14,386 nucleotides of DNA from RQOF01 sp964394475. GTDB lineage: Bacteria > Calditrichota > Calditrichia > RBG-13-44-9. Under the pieces are notes generated by a model that was given only the letters and a program-made list of their open reading frames with translations, did no database searches and was not told where the DNA came from. The first letter of the stretch is position 1, and the number at the start of each line of letters is the position of its first letter. Below are positions 1 to 7,776 of this stretch, piece after piece. The position numbers and the translations under genes are program-made. The stretch spans positions 1-14,386 of the forward strand of contig CAYMXZ010000079.1 of the NCBI GenBank assembly GCA_964394475.1. The letters are read 5' to 3'.

Positions 1-1
1 G

Positions 2-2260
2 CTCATGCGCCTACTGCATACCTTGAAGGGATCGTCTTCAATGGTTTATCAGGATGAAATGGAAAAATTAGTACATGCCTGTGAGACGCTCATCGAAAAT
101 CACAAGAAGGAGGGTAAGCCACTCTCTCCCGAAAGTTTCGATCTATTATTTGCACTGGTGGATGAAGTAGAATTCATGTTACAGGCACTGACCGATCAGA
201 AAAAAATAAAGACAAAAAATTATACTCACCTGCTGAAAAGATTACAGGCGTATTTACCATCCGGAACAGAAGAAGAAGCGAGTGTTATGGAAAAAGTGGA
301 AACCCCCGCAGGTGTATCTGAGGAATTTGTAACCATCACGGATGAGGTTGAATCTCCAGAAAAGGTGACCGATCCCCATATCCGATTAAAAGTAAAGCAG
401 ATGGATCAGCTGCTCAATGAAGCCGCCGAATTGGTGATCAACAATAATCAGTTTAAAAAACAGATTGAGCGTTTTAAGAATTTTTTACCACGGTTGGATT
501 TAGAGAAGAAAAATTTACAGACTGTTCTGGGACAGCTGGATAAAGTTGTTCGCGAACAGGATCGGATTTTGTCCATGCTCAAAGCGGGTTCGCAAGCCTT
601 ACCTTCGGTTGAAGAATCTCAGAAAGCCTATTTTGATAATCTGAAACTGATCACCGAGCACCTGCATAAATTTCAATCTAATTTTTTACAGGCTTTACAG
701 GGAATAAAGGAATCGGGAAAATTTTACGATGAGCAATTGCAGAAAATTTCCCGTCTGAGCAATCAGATTCATGATGAAATCATTCAGGCCCGTCTGGTGC
801 CGATCAGCATCCTGTTTGATCGTTTTCATCGGCCACTGCGTGACATTGCTAAAAAACTGGGTAAAAAAATCAGACTGTTTATCGAGGGAGAAACTACTGA
901 AATTGACCGGGTCATGGCTGAGGATTTATATGAGCCGGTGCTGCACATTTTGCGCAATGCGATTGATCACGGTATAGAACCGCCTGAACAGCGGCGCAAG
1001 GTAGGAAAAGCAGAAGAGGGCTTGATAAAGATTTCGGCTATTCAGGAGAGAAACTCGATTACGATCACTATTGAAGATGATGGGCGGGGGATAGATGTGG
1101 AGGCCATCCGTCGGCGGGTCGTAGAATTAAAGTTACTCACTCCCGAACAGGTCAATAAGCGCTCGGATCAGGAGATGTATCAGTTCTTAATGTATCCGGG
1201 TTTTTCCACGGCCAGTAAGGTAAGTGCACTAAGCGGACGGGGCATTGGTCTGGATGTGGTGCGCAATCAAGTTCAGAAATTAAAAGGTGATTTGCGGATC
1301 TATTCGCAATCCGGAAAATTCACCCGCTTTATGATCAAGGTGCCTATCTCGATTACCGTTACCCAGGCCATGCTGGTCGAGATTAATAAGAATTTATATG
1401 CCATCCCTCTGATGCAGGTTGAAGAAACTCTGACCATCGGACAGGAAAATTTAATCCTGAAAGGTGATGGATATGTGATCCGTCAACGAGGCAGCGAAAT
1501 TCCGGTAATCAAAATGTCCAATCTGCTTTCATTACACCGGGCCGCTGAACAATCCAGCACTCGAGCGGTGGGTTTACCGATTATTATTGTGCAGGATGAG
1601 GGGAGAAAGGCAGCCTTATTAGTGGATAAAATTTTACATCGGGAGGAAATTTTAATTAAATCTCTGGGGCAGATTTTGCAGCGAGTGAAATATGTAATGG
1701 GCGGTTCCATTCTGGCCGATGGACGAGTGGTGCTGGTTTTGGACATACCGCAAATAGTCTATAGCTCGCTGGGATTAAAAGAAAAGGATGTGGTCTTAAA
1801 GGTCGAAGATGTCAAACGATTGGAGGAGGAGATTTCCTATTCGCAAAAGAAAGTAAAGGAAGTGGTAATAGAGAAACGGCTGGTAAGAGGACGAAAGCCG
1901 CTGGTGCTGGTAGTTGATGATTCGCTCAGTGTACGGAAATTTTTGTCGGGGATGCTCAGCAAGCATGGGTATGAAGTTGAAGTGGCAAAGAGTGGTTCGA
2001 TGGCTATCGAGTTGTTAAATCAGAAAGAATTTGATGCGGTGATCACCGATCTGGAGATGCCACAGGTTTCCGGTTATGAATTAATTGAGCAGATTCGTTC
2101 CGATCCTCATTGGGAGAAATTACCGGTCATCGTTCTGACCGGCCGGGCCAGCAAACATATTGAACAACACATTTCGCTGTTAGGTGCAAATGAGTTTGTG
2201 GTGAAACCATTTAAAGAATCAGATCTATTAAATAAACTGAGTCGTTACATCGAATTTTAA
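2..2260 (+). CDS. CheA-type hybrid histidine kinase with C-terminal receiver, 5' end cut by the window edge
   Basis: This is a chemotaxis-like kinase that autophosphorylates a His in its Hpt domain and passes the phosphate to receivers. Residue numbers count from the ATG at 5. The reading starts inside an Hpt domain (HTLKGSS, phospho-His H5), so the true start lies upstream. After an acidic linker come the P3 dimerisation region (about 126-282, with MDQLLNEAAELV and ARLVPISILFDRF) and a GHKL ATPase with N-box HILRNAIDHG (314-323), G1 EDDGRGID (357-364) and G2 GRGIGLDVV (411-419). A CheW-like domain follows (about 450-590). The receiver (633-750) has DD 638-639, phospho-acceptor D682, T712 and K734. 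About 100 residues between the P3 halves look coiled-coil. CheA plus receiver on one chain resembles ChpA/PilL or FrzE, so it may serve type IV pilus or gliding control rather than flagella. The family is clear; the process controlled is inference. Confidence 0.93.
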   Translation, partial: LMRLLHTLKGSSSMVYQDEMEKLVHACETLIENHKKEGKPLSPESFDLLFALVDEVEFMLQALTDQKKIKTKNYTHLLKRLQAYLPSGTEEEASVMEKVETPAGVSEEFVTITDEVESPEKVTDPHIRLKVKQMDQLLNEAAELVINNNQFKKQIERFKNFLPRLDLEKKNLQTVLGQLDKVVREQDRILSMLKAGSQALPSVEESQKAYFDNLKLITEHLHKFQSNFLQALQGIKESGKFYDEQLQKISRLSNQIHDEIIQARLVPISILFDRFHRPLRDIAKKLGKKIRLFIEGETTEIDRVMAEDLYEPVLHILRNAIDHGIEPPEQRRKVGKAEEGLIKISAIQERNSITITIEDDGRGIDVEAIRRRVVELKLLTPEQVNKRSDQEMYQFLMYPGFSTASKVSALSGRGIGLDVVRNQVQKLKGDLRIYSQSGKFTRFMIKVPISITVTQAMLVEINKNLYAIPLMQVEETLTIGQENLILKGDGYVIRQRGSEIPVIKMSNLLSLHRAAEQSSTRAVGLPIIIVQDEGRKAALLVDKILHREEILIKSLGQILQRVKYVMGGSILADGRVVLVLDIPQIVYSSLGLKEKDVVLKVEDVKRLEEEISYSQKKVKEVVIEKRLVRGRKPLVLVVDDSLSVRKFLSGMLSKHGYEVEVAKSGSMAIELLNQKEFDAVITDLEMPQVSGYELIEQIRSDPHWEKLPVIVLTGRASKHIEQHISLLGANEFVVKPFKESDLLNKLSRYIEF

Positions 2261-2334
2261 ATGGAAAAAAATGAAGGCAGGTAAAAGAAGAGTCGATAAT
2301 AATAGATGGTGTTTATCTGTACATTGAAAGGGAT

Positions 2335-3771
2335 ATGATAAAAAAGTTTTGTTTAATATTCATTGTTGTGCTTGTTTCAATTTCACTGGCTCAAAATTAT
2401 TTTTCGGGAGAAATCCTACGAAATACCCGATGGTCAGGTGAGGTGTATATTAATGGAGATGTGACAGTGCCGCAGGGTGTTATTCTTACCATTGCTCCCG
2501 GTACCCGCATTTATTTTAAGCCCAAAACGGATGTTCTAAAAACCGGAAAAGATCGGGAGCGCGCCGAATTGAATATCAACGGCATGGTGCTGGCAAAAAG
2601 CAATTCCATATCTACACCTATCCTTTTTACCTCAGAGTCAAAAACACCGCAGATGAACGATTGGTACGGCATCACCATCAAAAATTTTTACGATCAGTCG
2701 ATTTTGCAGAACTGCATTGTTGAATATGCCTATAAAGGTATTACCTGTTACGGAAGTTCTCCGATCATTTCCGGAGGGGAAGTGCGATACAATTACCATG
2801 GGGGTATCAGCTGTGAAGTCAAAGCCGCTCCAGTCATCACGAATGTACTTTTAATGGGCAATGGCTTTGCCGGTATAAATTGTGAATTGGCTTCTAATCC
2901 GATTATCAGCGGTTGCACGATTTCTGAGAATATTTACGGGGTAATTATTTTCAGTAAGTCACTCCCTGACCTGGGAACCCTCCCACTGGATGGGAAGAAA
3001 AGCAGGGGTGAAAACCATATAACGAATAATTTTGAATTTGATGTCTACAATCATTCAAATAATCCAGTGAATGCTCAGAATAATACGTGGAGTGTAAGCA
3101 ATCCCAGGGAAGTTCCAAGATTCATCTATGACAAAGCGGATAATCCAGCTTATGGTGATGTGATATATTCGCCTCTTTTTACACCGCCGTCTATTATTCA
3201 ACCGCCACCGATCATTGCGGCTGCCACTCCCCCGCCAGCCAATATTCCGACAGAATCAGCTGTTACACAGGTTTCGGAAACACCCGATTCGTCGTCCACT
3301 GAAGTCTCTCAGGAGTTAACACCCACCGCTGCTGAGCAAACTGTTCCGGATACTTTTCCCCGGCTTTTAACGACTTTAACCACTTCCGCGCTGGCAATTG
3401 AAGACTTATCACCAAACGAAAGCTCACCTGTTTATAGTGCACCTCCTGCGGAGGAACCAGTGATTCAGGAACCCGTATTAGAAAATTTTCTGGATAGTGG
3501 GAAACGACAATATCTCCGACGAGCACAACCAGAATATCCCCGTATTTATCTTCAGACCGGTACCGAAGGGGATGTATTAGTTCAAGTGATCGTCAATGAA
3601 CAAGGTAATATAGAAGATTACCGGGTGTTAAAGTCTGACGGTGAATTGTTTACCGAGGCTTCGCTGACAGCGTTGAAAAAATTTCAATACAAACCTGGCA
3701 CTCTAAATGGAAAGACTGTCAAATATAAAGTGATTGAACGTTTTCGCTTCAAGCTGAACAAATCCCAATGA
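2335..3771 (+). CDS. Exported beta-helix protein with proline-rich linker and TonB C-terminal domain
   Basis: The 478-aa product starts with a signal peptide or uncleaved anchor (about 1-20: KK, then FCLIFIVVLVSISLAQ). Residues about 30-260 look like a right-handed parallel beta-helix, with VPQGVILTIAPGTRIYF and short turns rich in Asn, Gly and Ile. A low-complexity linker rich in Pro, Thr, Ser and Glu (about 280-385, including PPPIIAAATPPP) leads to a TonB_C domain (about 390-475: AQPEYP, GDVLVQVIVNEQGNIED, ALKKFQYKPG). TonB_C domains normally contact TonB boxes of outer-membrane receptors. The order anchor, Pro-rich linker, TonB_C is TonB-like, but a beta-helix is inserted and the N-terminal helix lacks the His found in ExbB-coupled TonB. 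It probably acts in the periplasm. AAAGGG at 2327-2332 sits only 2 nt from the ATG, yet the signal peptide fixes this start. The kinase gene begins in its stop codon. Domain calls are good; function is unknown. Confidence 0.85.
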   Translation: MIKKFCLIFIVVLVSISLAQNYFSGEILRNTRWSGEVYINGDVTVPQGVILTIAPGTRIYFKPKTDVLKTGKDRERAELNINGMVLAKSNSISTPILFTSESKTPQMNDWYGITIKNFYDQSILQNCIVEYAYKGITCYGSSPIISGGEVRYNYHGGISCEVKAAPVITNVLLMGNGFAGINCELASNPIISGCTISENIYGVIIFSKSLPDLGTLPLDGKKSRGENHITNNFEFDVYNHSNNPVNAQNNTWSVSNPREVPRFIYDKADNPAYGDVIYSPLFTPPSIIQPPPIIAAATPPPANIPTESAVTQVSETPDSSSTEVSQELTPTAAEQTVPDTFPRLLTTLTTSALAIEDLSPNESSPVYSAPPAEEPVIQEPVLENFLDSGKRQYLRRAQPEYPRIYLQTGTEGDVLVQVIVNEQGNIEDYRVLKSDGELFTEASLTALKKFQYKPGTLNGKTVKYKVIERFRFKLNKSQ

Positions 3772-4397
3772 GAGTTAAAAAAAAGAATTATTTAATCGGA
3801 ATAGCCGGAAATATCGGAGTAGGCAAGACAACCCTTACTCGACATCTGGCCGAACGATTGAAATGGAAACCATTTTATGAGAGCGTTATTGATAATCCCT
3901 ATTTGGATGATTTCTACCGCGACATGCGTCGCTGGAGTTTTAACCTGCAGATTTATTTTTTAGCGCATCGATTTCGCTCGCAAAAGGAGATTGCCGACCT
4001 CGGACAACCGGCTATTCAGGATCGCACGATCTATGAGGATGTGGAAATTTTTGCGAAATCCTTATATGAACAGGGATATATGCCGGAAAGGGATTATCAT
4101 ACCTACCGACAGCTTTTCAATGATATGGTACAATTCCTGCGTCCACCAGATCTGATCATCTATTTGCAATCTTCGGTTAAAACGCTGGTGCAACGAATTC
4201 AATCTCGGGGAAGAGATTTTGAAAAAACTATTTCTCCTGACTACCTCGAATATTTGAATCTGGCTTATGAAAAATGGATGAAGGAAGCGAAAGAAAAGTT
4301 TAACATCTTAACAGTGAATGCTGATGAGGTTGACTTTATAAAACATCATGACAAGTTTGAGCAACTGGTCGCCACCATCCGTGAATATTGTCCGTAA
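3768..4397 (+). CDS. Deoxynucleoside kinase (dCK/dGK family)
   Basis: The 209-aa protein has the normal length for bacterial deoxynucleoside kinases, which phosphorylate deoxyribonucleosides in the cytoplasm for dNTP salvage. The P-loop GNIGVGKT is at 14-21 and the probable catalytic Glu is E38, followed by DNPYL. The substrate-binding DR[ST] motif is DRTIYED (85-91). The LID region has Arg residues in RIQSRGRDFE (143-152), and the C-terminal YLEYLNLAYEKWM is typical of the family. The ATG lies inside the previous gene's stop (ATGA, 4-bp overlap), so translational coupling is likely. The dA, dC or dG preference cannot be read from these motifs. It shares a transcript with a TonB-domain protein and a glycosyltransferase; no functional link between them is evident. 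Confidence 0.92.
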   Translation: MRVKKKNYLIGIAGNIGVGKTTLTRHLAERLKWKPFYESVIDNPYLDDFYRDMRRWSFNLQIYFLAHRFRSQKEIADLGQPAIQDRTIYEDVEIFAKSLYEQGYMPERDYHTYRQLFNDMVQFLRPPDLIIYLQSSVKTLVQRIQSRGRDFEKTISPDYLEYLNLAYEKWMKEAKEKFNILTVNADEVDFIKHHDKFEQLVATIREYCP

Positions 4398-5739
4398 ACC
4401 ACATATACTTTTTATCAGCTACTACTTTCCCCCCATGGGAGGCGGGGGAGTGCAACGCATTCTGAAATTCTTAAAATTCTGGGATTATGAACAGTTCCAG
4501 GTGTCGGTTCTAACCGTCAAGCCAAGTTATTTTTATGTGGAAGACCAGTCATTAACACAGGATCTTCCCCCTCAACCTCAAGTTTTTCGCAGCGGGAGTC
4601 TGGACCCTTTCCGATTAATGTTCATCTTGAAAAAAATATTTACTCCGACCAGAGATAGAACATCGGTAACCAACAGGGAAAGTGGCGGATTTATCCGCCG
4701 CTGGGCAAACTTTCTCTTTTTACCTGACAGCCGTATCCTCTGGTTGCCGTTAGCGGTTTTAAAAATCTGGAAAATCCATCGCCGGCAACCGATTGATTTA
4801 CTGCTGGCCAGTCTGCCACCATTTAGCACCGGCTTGATTGCCAAAACGGCCGGTAAACTTTTCGCGATTCCTTATCTGCTGGATTTTCGCGATTCCTGGA
4901 CTGATAATCCCTATCTGCCGGTGCCCACTGGTCTGCATAAAAAGATTCAAACTATTTTGGAAAAAAATACCATTCGTCGAGCAGCGGGATGTGTGTTTGT
5001 GAATCCAGCTCTGCAAGATTTTTATATCTCAAAAATTCCGGCGCTGAAAAATATTCCTTCTACGGTAATCCGAAACGGCTATGATCCGGATGATTTTCAG
5101 GTGAATGGAGCAGAAGGGCAGGCGGCTATTGAAAATTATCTCCAGATTGGTGTTATGGGAACAGTATATTCCCAGGGAAACGCACCATTACCTTTATTGG
5201 AAGCACTTACCTTCATCCAGCAAGAGGAGAAAGAAGCGGGACAGAAATTGCGGCTGGTCTTTATCGGTAAATGGGTGGGTGAATTCCTGAAGAAGATCAA
5301 AGAGCATCCCTATAGTCATCACATATCGTTGATAAATTACTTACCCCATCGGCAGGCGCTGGCCTATGCGAAAAGTCTTGATGCCCTGGCATTAGCAGTG
5401 CAGAGTGATCTGCCGGGAAGCGCTCAGGTGACTCCAGGAAGAATCTATGAATACCTCTATCTTCAAAAACCGATATTGGCCATGTGTGCACCCGCAGGGG
5501 ATCTGGCCTGGTTGATTCGCGAATGTCAGGCCGGGGAAGTAGTTGATTATCACCATGTGAGCGAATTGGTCGATGTTCTTAAAAAATGGATGAAAGATCC
5601 GGTGGCTATGAAGGCGAATTATACTTTTCAGAATCTCGAGCAATTTCATCGCCGACTGTTGACAGTTGAAATGATGAAGTTTATCAATCGATTACTGTCA
5701 ACAGCTTCCTCCTCATCTGTTTCCGCTAAACAATCGTGA
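4381..5739 (+). CDS. Glycosyltransferase, GT4-like (GT-B fold)
   Basis: This is a retaining GT-B glycosyltransferase that probably adds a sugar to an envelope or exopolysaccharide precursor in the cytoplasm. HILFISYYFPPMGGGGVQR carries the N-terminal nucleotide-sugar-fold Gly-rich loop. DFRDSW follows in the N-terminal domain, and the C-terminal domain has GVMGTVYSQGN, LVFIGKW and the donor-site segment GRIYEYLYLQKPILA, where E takes the place of the usual EX7E glutamate region. I chose the GTG at 4381 because it puts seven residues before the first beta-strand and overlaps the kinase by only 17 nt. An ATG at 4348 is in frame and would add 11 residues inside the kinase gene; neither start has a clear ribosome binding site. 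The stop is one base from the stop of the convergent gene. Family call is firm; substrate is unknown. Confidence 0.88.
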   Translation: MNIVRKPHILFISYYFPPMGGGGVQRILKFLKFWDYEQFQVSVLTVKPSYFYVEDQSLTQDLPPQPQVFRSGSLDPFRLMFILKKIFTPTRDRTSVTNRESGGFIRRWANFLFLPDSRILWLPLAVLKIWKIHRRQPIDLLLASLPPFSTGLIAKTAGKLFAIPYLLDFRDSWTDNPYLPVPTGLHKKIQTILEKNTIRRAAGCVFVNPALQDFYISKIPALKNIPSTVIRNGYDPDDFQVNGAEGQAAIENYLQIGVMGTVYSQGNAPLPLLEALTFIQQEEKEAGQKLRLVFIGKWVGEFLKKIKEHPYSHHISLINYLPHRQALAYAKSLDALALAVQSDLPGSAQVTPGRIYEYLYLQKPILAMCAPAGDLAWLIRECQAGEVVDYHHVSELVDVLKKWMKDPVAMKANYTFQNLEQFHRRLLTVEMMKFINRLLSTASSSSVSAKQS

Positions 5740-5750
5740 TTTAGTTTAGC
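5725..5750. terminator. Hairpin spanning both stop codons of two convergent genes; possible bidirectional terminator
   Basis: GCTAAAC (5725-5731) and GTTTAGC (5744-5750) form a perfect 7-bp inverted repeat. Inside it AAT and ATT can add three pairs around a CGTG loop, leaving a TA bulge. The hairpin contains the TGA of the glycosyltransferase (5737-5739) and the complement of the TAA of the ammonia-lyase (5741-5743). No long T-tract follows on either side, so efficiency is uncertain. Confidence 0.45.
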
Positions 5751-7363
5751 TCACCAATCTTCTTTTCCACTTCTCGTAAAATCCGATTTGACTGTACCAA
5801 TTCGATAGCGGCAGAAATATGCGGATACAGCGGTTGATCGGTAGCGATAAATGGTATATACTTACGCAGCACCTCATAGGCTACCCGTGTGCCTTTTCCA
5901 AAAAGAGATTCAGCCGATTTATTTCCGGATTGTTTTTTCCGGAAATCCAGCGCCTGGGCGGCATATAGAAATTCGATAGCCACCACTTTTTGAACATTCC
6001 GCAGAATCGCCGCGGCTTTGCGCGCCGCAATCGGTGCCATGCTCACATGGTCTTCCTGATTTTCACAGGTGGGGATAGAATCGACACTGGCAGGATGAAC
6101 CAGGGTACGATTTTCAGCGACCAGGGAAGCAGCAGTATATTGTCCCAGCATCAGTCCGCTTTCCAGACCGCTGTTCTCAATCAGGAAAGAGGGCAATCCA
6201 TTATTGAGAGTTTTATCGGAAAGCCGAAAAATGCGTCTCTCCGCAATGCTGCCCACTTCACATAATACCATGGCCAGTAGATCGGCAGCAAAAGCGATGG
6301 GCTGAGCATGAAAGTTGCCTCCTGATAAGGATTTATTTGCTTCGGCCAGCTCCGGGATAATGACTGGATTATCGGTAGTGGAATTGATTTCAATGTAGAG
6401 AACATTTTTAATATAATCCAGCGCACTGCGCACTCCGCCCATCACTTGTGGATGGCAACGCAGGCTGTAGGCATCTTGAACCCGTTCCGGAAAACAGTCA
6501 ATCAATTTACTCTCTTTAATCAGACGACGGATGTTACGGGCAGTGTGAATTTGTCCCGTATATGGCCTCAGGGCATGCAGTTCGTCACGATAAGCCGCTG
6601 ATATTCCCTGCAGGGCTTCCAGCGACATGGCCATGGCGATATCCGCCTGCTTTACCAGTTGTTCGGCTTCGTACAGCGCGATTGCCAGAAGAGCGGTGGA
6701 AATCTGGGTGCCGTTTGTTAAGGCCAATCCCTCCTTAGCTTCCAGAATCAGGCGGGGGATGCCAGCTTTCCTCATGGCTGTTTTACCGCTGCTCAATTCC
6801 CATTCTTGCTTTTTTCGATTGTAAAAATAAGCCAAACCGCTTTGCTGCTCTTTATCTTCTTTCGCCCCGCGGCTCAGCACCAGACCCAGATGAGAGAGTG
6901 GAGCAAGATCTCCACTGGCACCTAAAGAACCCTGAATCGGAATCCAGGGGACGACTCCTTTTTCCAGCATGTGGATCAAAGTATCAATAAGGATCGGCCT
7001 CACGCCGGAATATCCCTTCGCAAAAGTATTGATTCGCAATATCATCGCCGCCCGCACAACTTCAACTGGAAAAGCTTCTCCGGTCCCCGCGGCATGACTC
7101 ATGATCAAATTTCTCTGCAGCTCTTTTAGATTTTCCCGACTGATGGAGACCGTTGCCTTGGAACCAAAACCCGTATTGATTCCATAAACTACCGGCGTTC
7201 CTTGCCGTTGAATTTTTTCCACCCATTGCCGACTTTTTAGAATTTTCTGTTTAGATTTCGAGGCGATAGTAAAACGAGTATTCAGATTATATACAGAATA
7301 GATAAGTGAATCGAGAGTTAAACTATTTCCGTCCAAAGTGAGAATTTGTGTGGCTGATTTCAT
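5741..7363 (-). CDS. hutH: Histidine ammonia-lyase (MIO enzyme)
   Basis: Histidine ammonia-lyase deaminates L-histidine to urocanate, the first step of histidine degradation, in the cytoplasm. The MIO-forming triad A149-S150-G151 lies in GSLGASGDLAPLSHL. Residues matching my recollection of the Pseudomonas putida enzyme's active site are Y60 (YGINTGFG), H90 (SHAAG), N218 (NGTQ), Q296, Y299 and R302 (QDAYSLR), F351 (GGNFHAQP) and E437 (NQEDHVSM). The Ser-His pair at 89-90 is the usual HAL selectivity signature, not the pattern of Tyr or Phe lyases. At 540 aa it exceeds the usual 505-515; about 16 extra residues lie between the MIO loop and N218 (about 165-195, Lys/Glu/Gln-rich). No hutU, hutI or hutG is nearby, so it stands alone. 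The ATG lies just before ILTLDGNSLTLDSL, which matches family N-termini. An MIO aminomutase or other aromatic lyase is the alternative. Confidence 0.9.
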   Translation of the reverse strand: MKSATQILTLDGNSLTLDSLIYSVYNLNTRFTIASKSKQKILKSRQWVEKIQRQGTPVVYGINTGFGSKATVSISRENLKELQRNLIMSHAAGTGEAFPVEVVRAAMILRINTFAKGYSGVRPILIDTLIHMLEKGVVPWIPIQGSLGASGDLAPLSHLGLVLSRGAKEDKEQQSGLAYFYNRKKQEWELSSGKTAMRKAGIPRLILEAKEGLALTNGTQISTALLAIALYEAEQLVKQADIAMAMSLEALQGISAAYRDELHALRPYTGQIHTARNIRRLIKESKLIDCFPERVQDAYSLRCHPQVMGGVRSALDYIKNVLYIEINSTTDNPVIIPELAEANKSLSGGNFHAQPIAFAADLLAMVLCEVGSIAERRIFRLSDKTLNNGLPSFLIENSGLESGLMLGQYTAASLVAENRTLVHPASVDSIPTCENQEDHVSMAPIAARKAAAILRNVQKVVAIEFLYAAQALDFRKKQSGNKSAESLFGKGTRVAYEVLRKYIPFIATDQPLYPHISAAIELVQSNRILREVEKKIGELN

Positions 7364-7776
7364 AGCGGGTTTTCTGTCCTGATTTTTTCGTTAAAATTCA
7401 ATAGATTCATCCAGCGGTGCAAGGAGATTTTAATTCTCTATGTCCATTTTTCAATTTTCTACAGATATAGTTTTTCAACGAAGATATCAACAAAATTTCA
7501 AAATACCCTGCATGTTCCATTTCCCTCTCCCGAGAAATATTTGAAAGTTAAATGGATCACTCGATAAATTCGCTGACTTCACCTTCACATTGACAAATTT
7601 TTTAAAATTTATTAAAATGTGTCATCATCTCAAACGGCAACTTATTGGAGGTAAGGCTCCATCGTTCTTTTGCTCAAATAGAAATACCTTCGTATGATAA
7701 AGCAGAAAGACATTTTGAAGATGTAAAAATATTTATCTAAATTGTATCTTGATAGTCATAATCAGGAAAAGGAAAT
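7364..7776. other. Intergenic region between divergent genes
   Basis: This 413-bp AT-rich spacer separates the minus-strand lyase from the propeller gene, so it should hold promoters for both. The rightward one is at 7590-7618. A weak leftward candidate reads TTGATA (complement of 7485-7490), 15 bp, TATATC (complement of 7464-7469). TGGAG/CTCCA at 7646-7661 can form a 5-bp hairpin in the predicted leader. A start-less open frame at 7606-7740 ends in TAA. No RNA gene or mobile element was recognised. Confidence 0.6.
7590..7618 (+). promoter_or_regulatory. Sigma70-type promoter
   Basis: A perfect -35 TTGACA (7590-7595), a 17-bp spacer and -10 TAAAAT (7613-7618) predict a start near 7625 and a leader of about 150 nt before the propeller gene. 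It is the best promoter match in the window. The AT-rich context adds some chance of coincidence. Confidence 0.55.

Noticed and set aside
4348..4380. ATG-initiated extension of the glycosyltransferase by 11 residues
   Set aside because: It lacks a ribosome binding site, would deepen the overlap with the kinase gene to 50 nt, and adds residues before the conserved first strand. It cannot be excluded.
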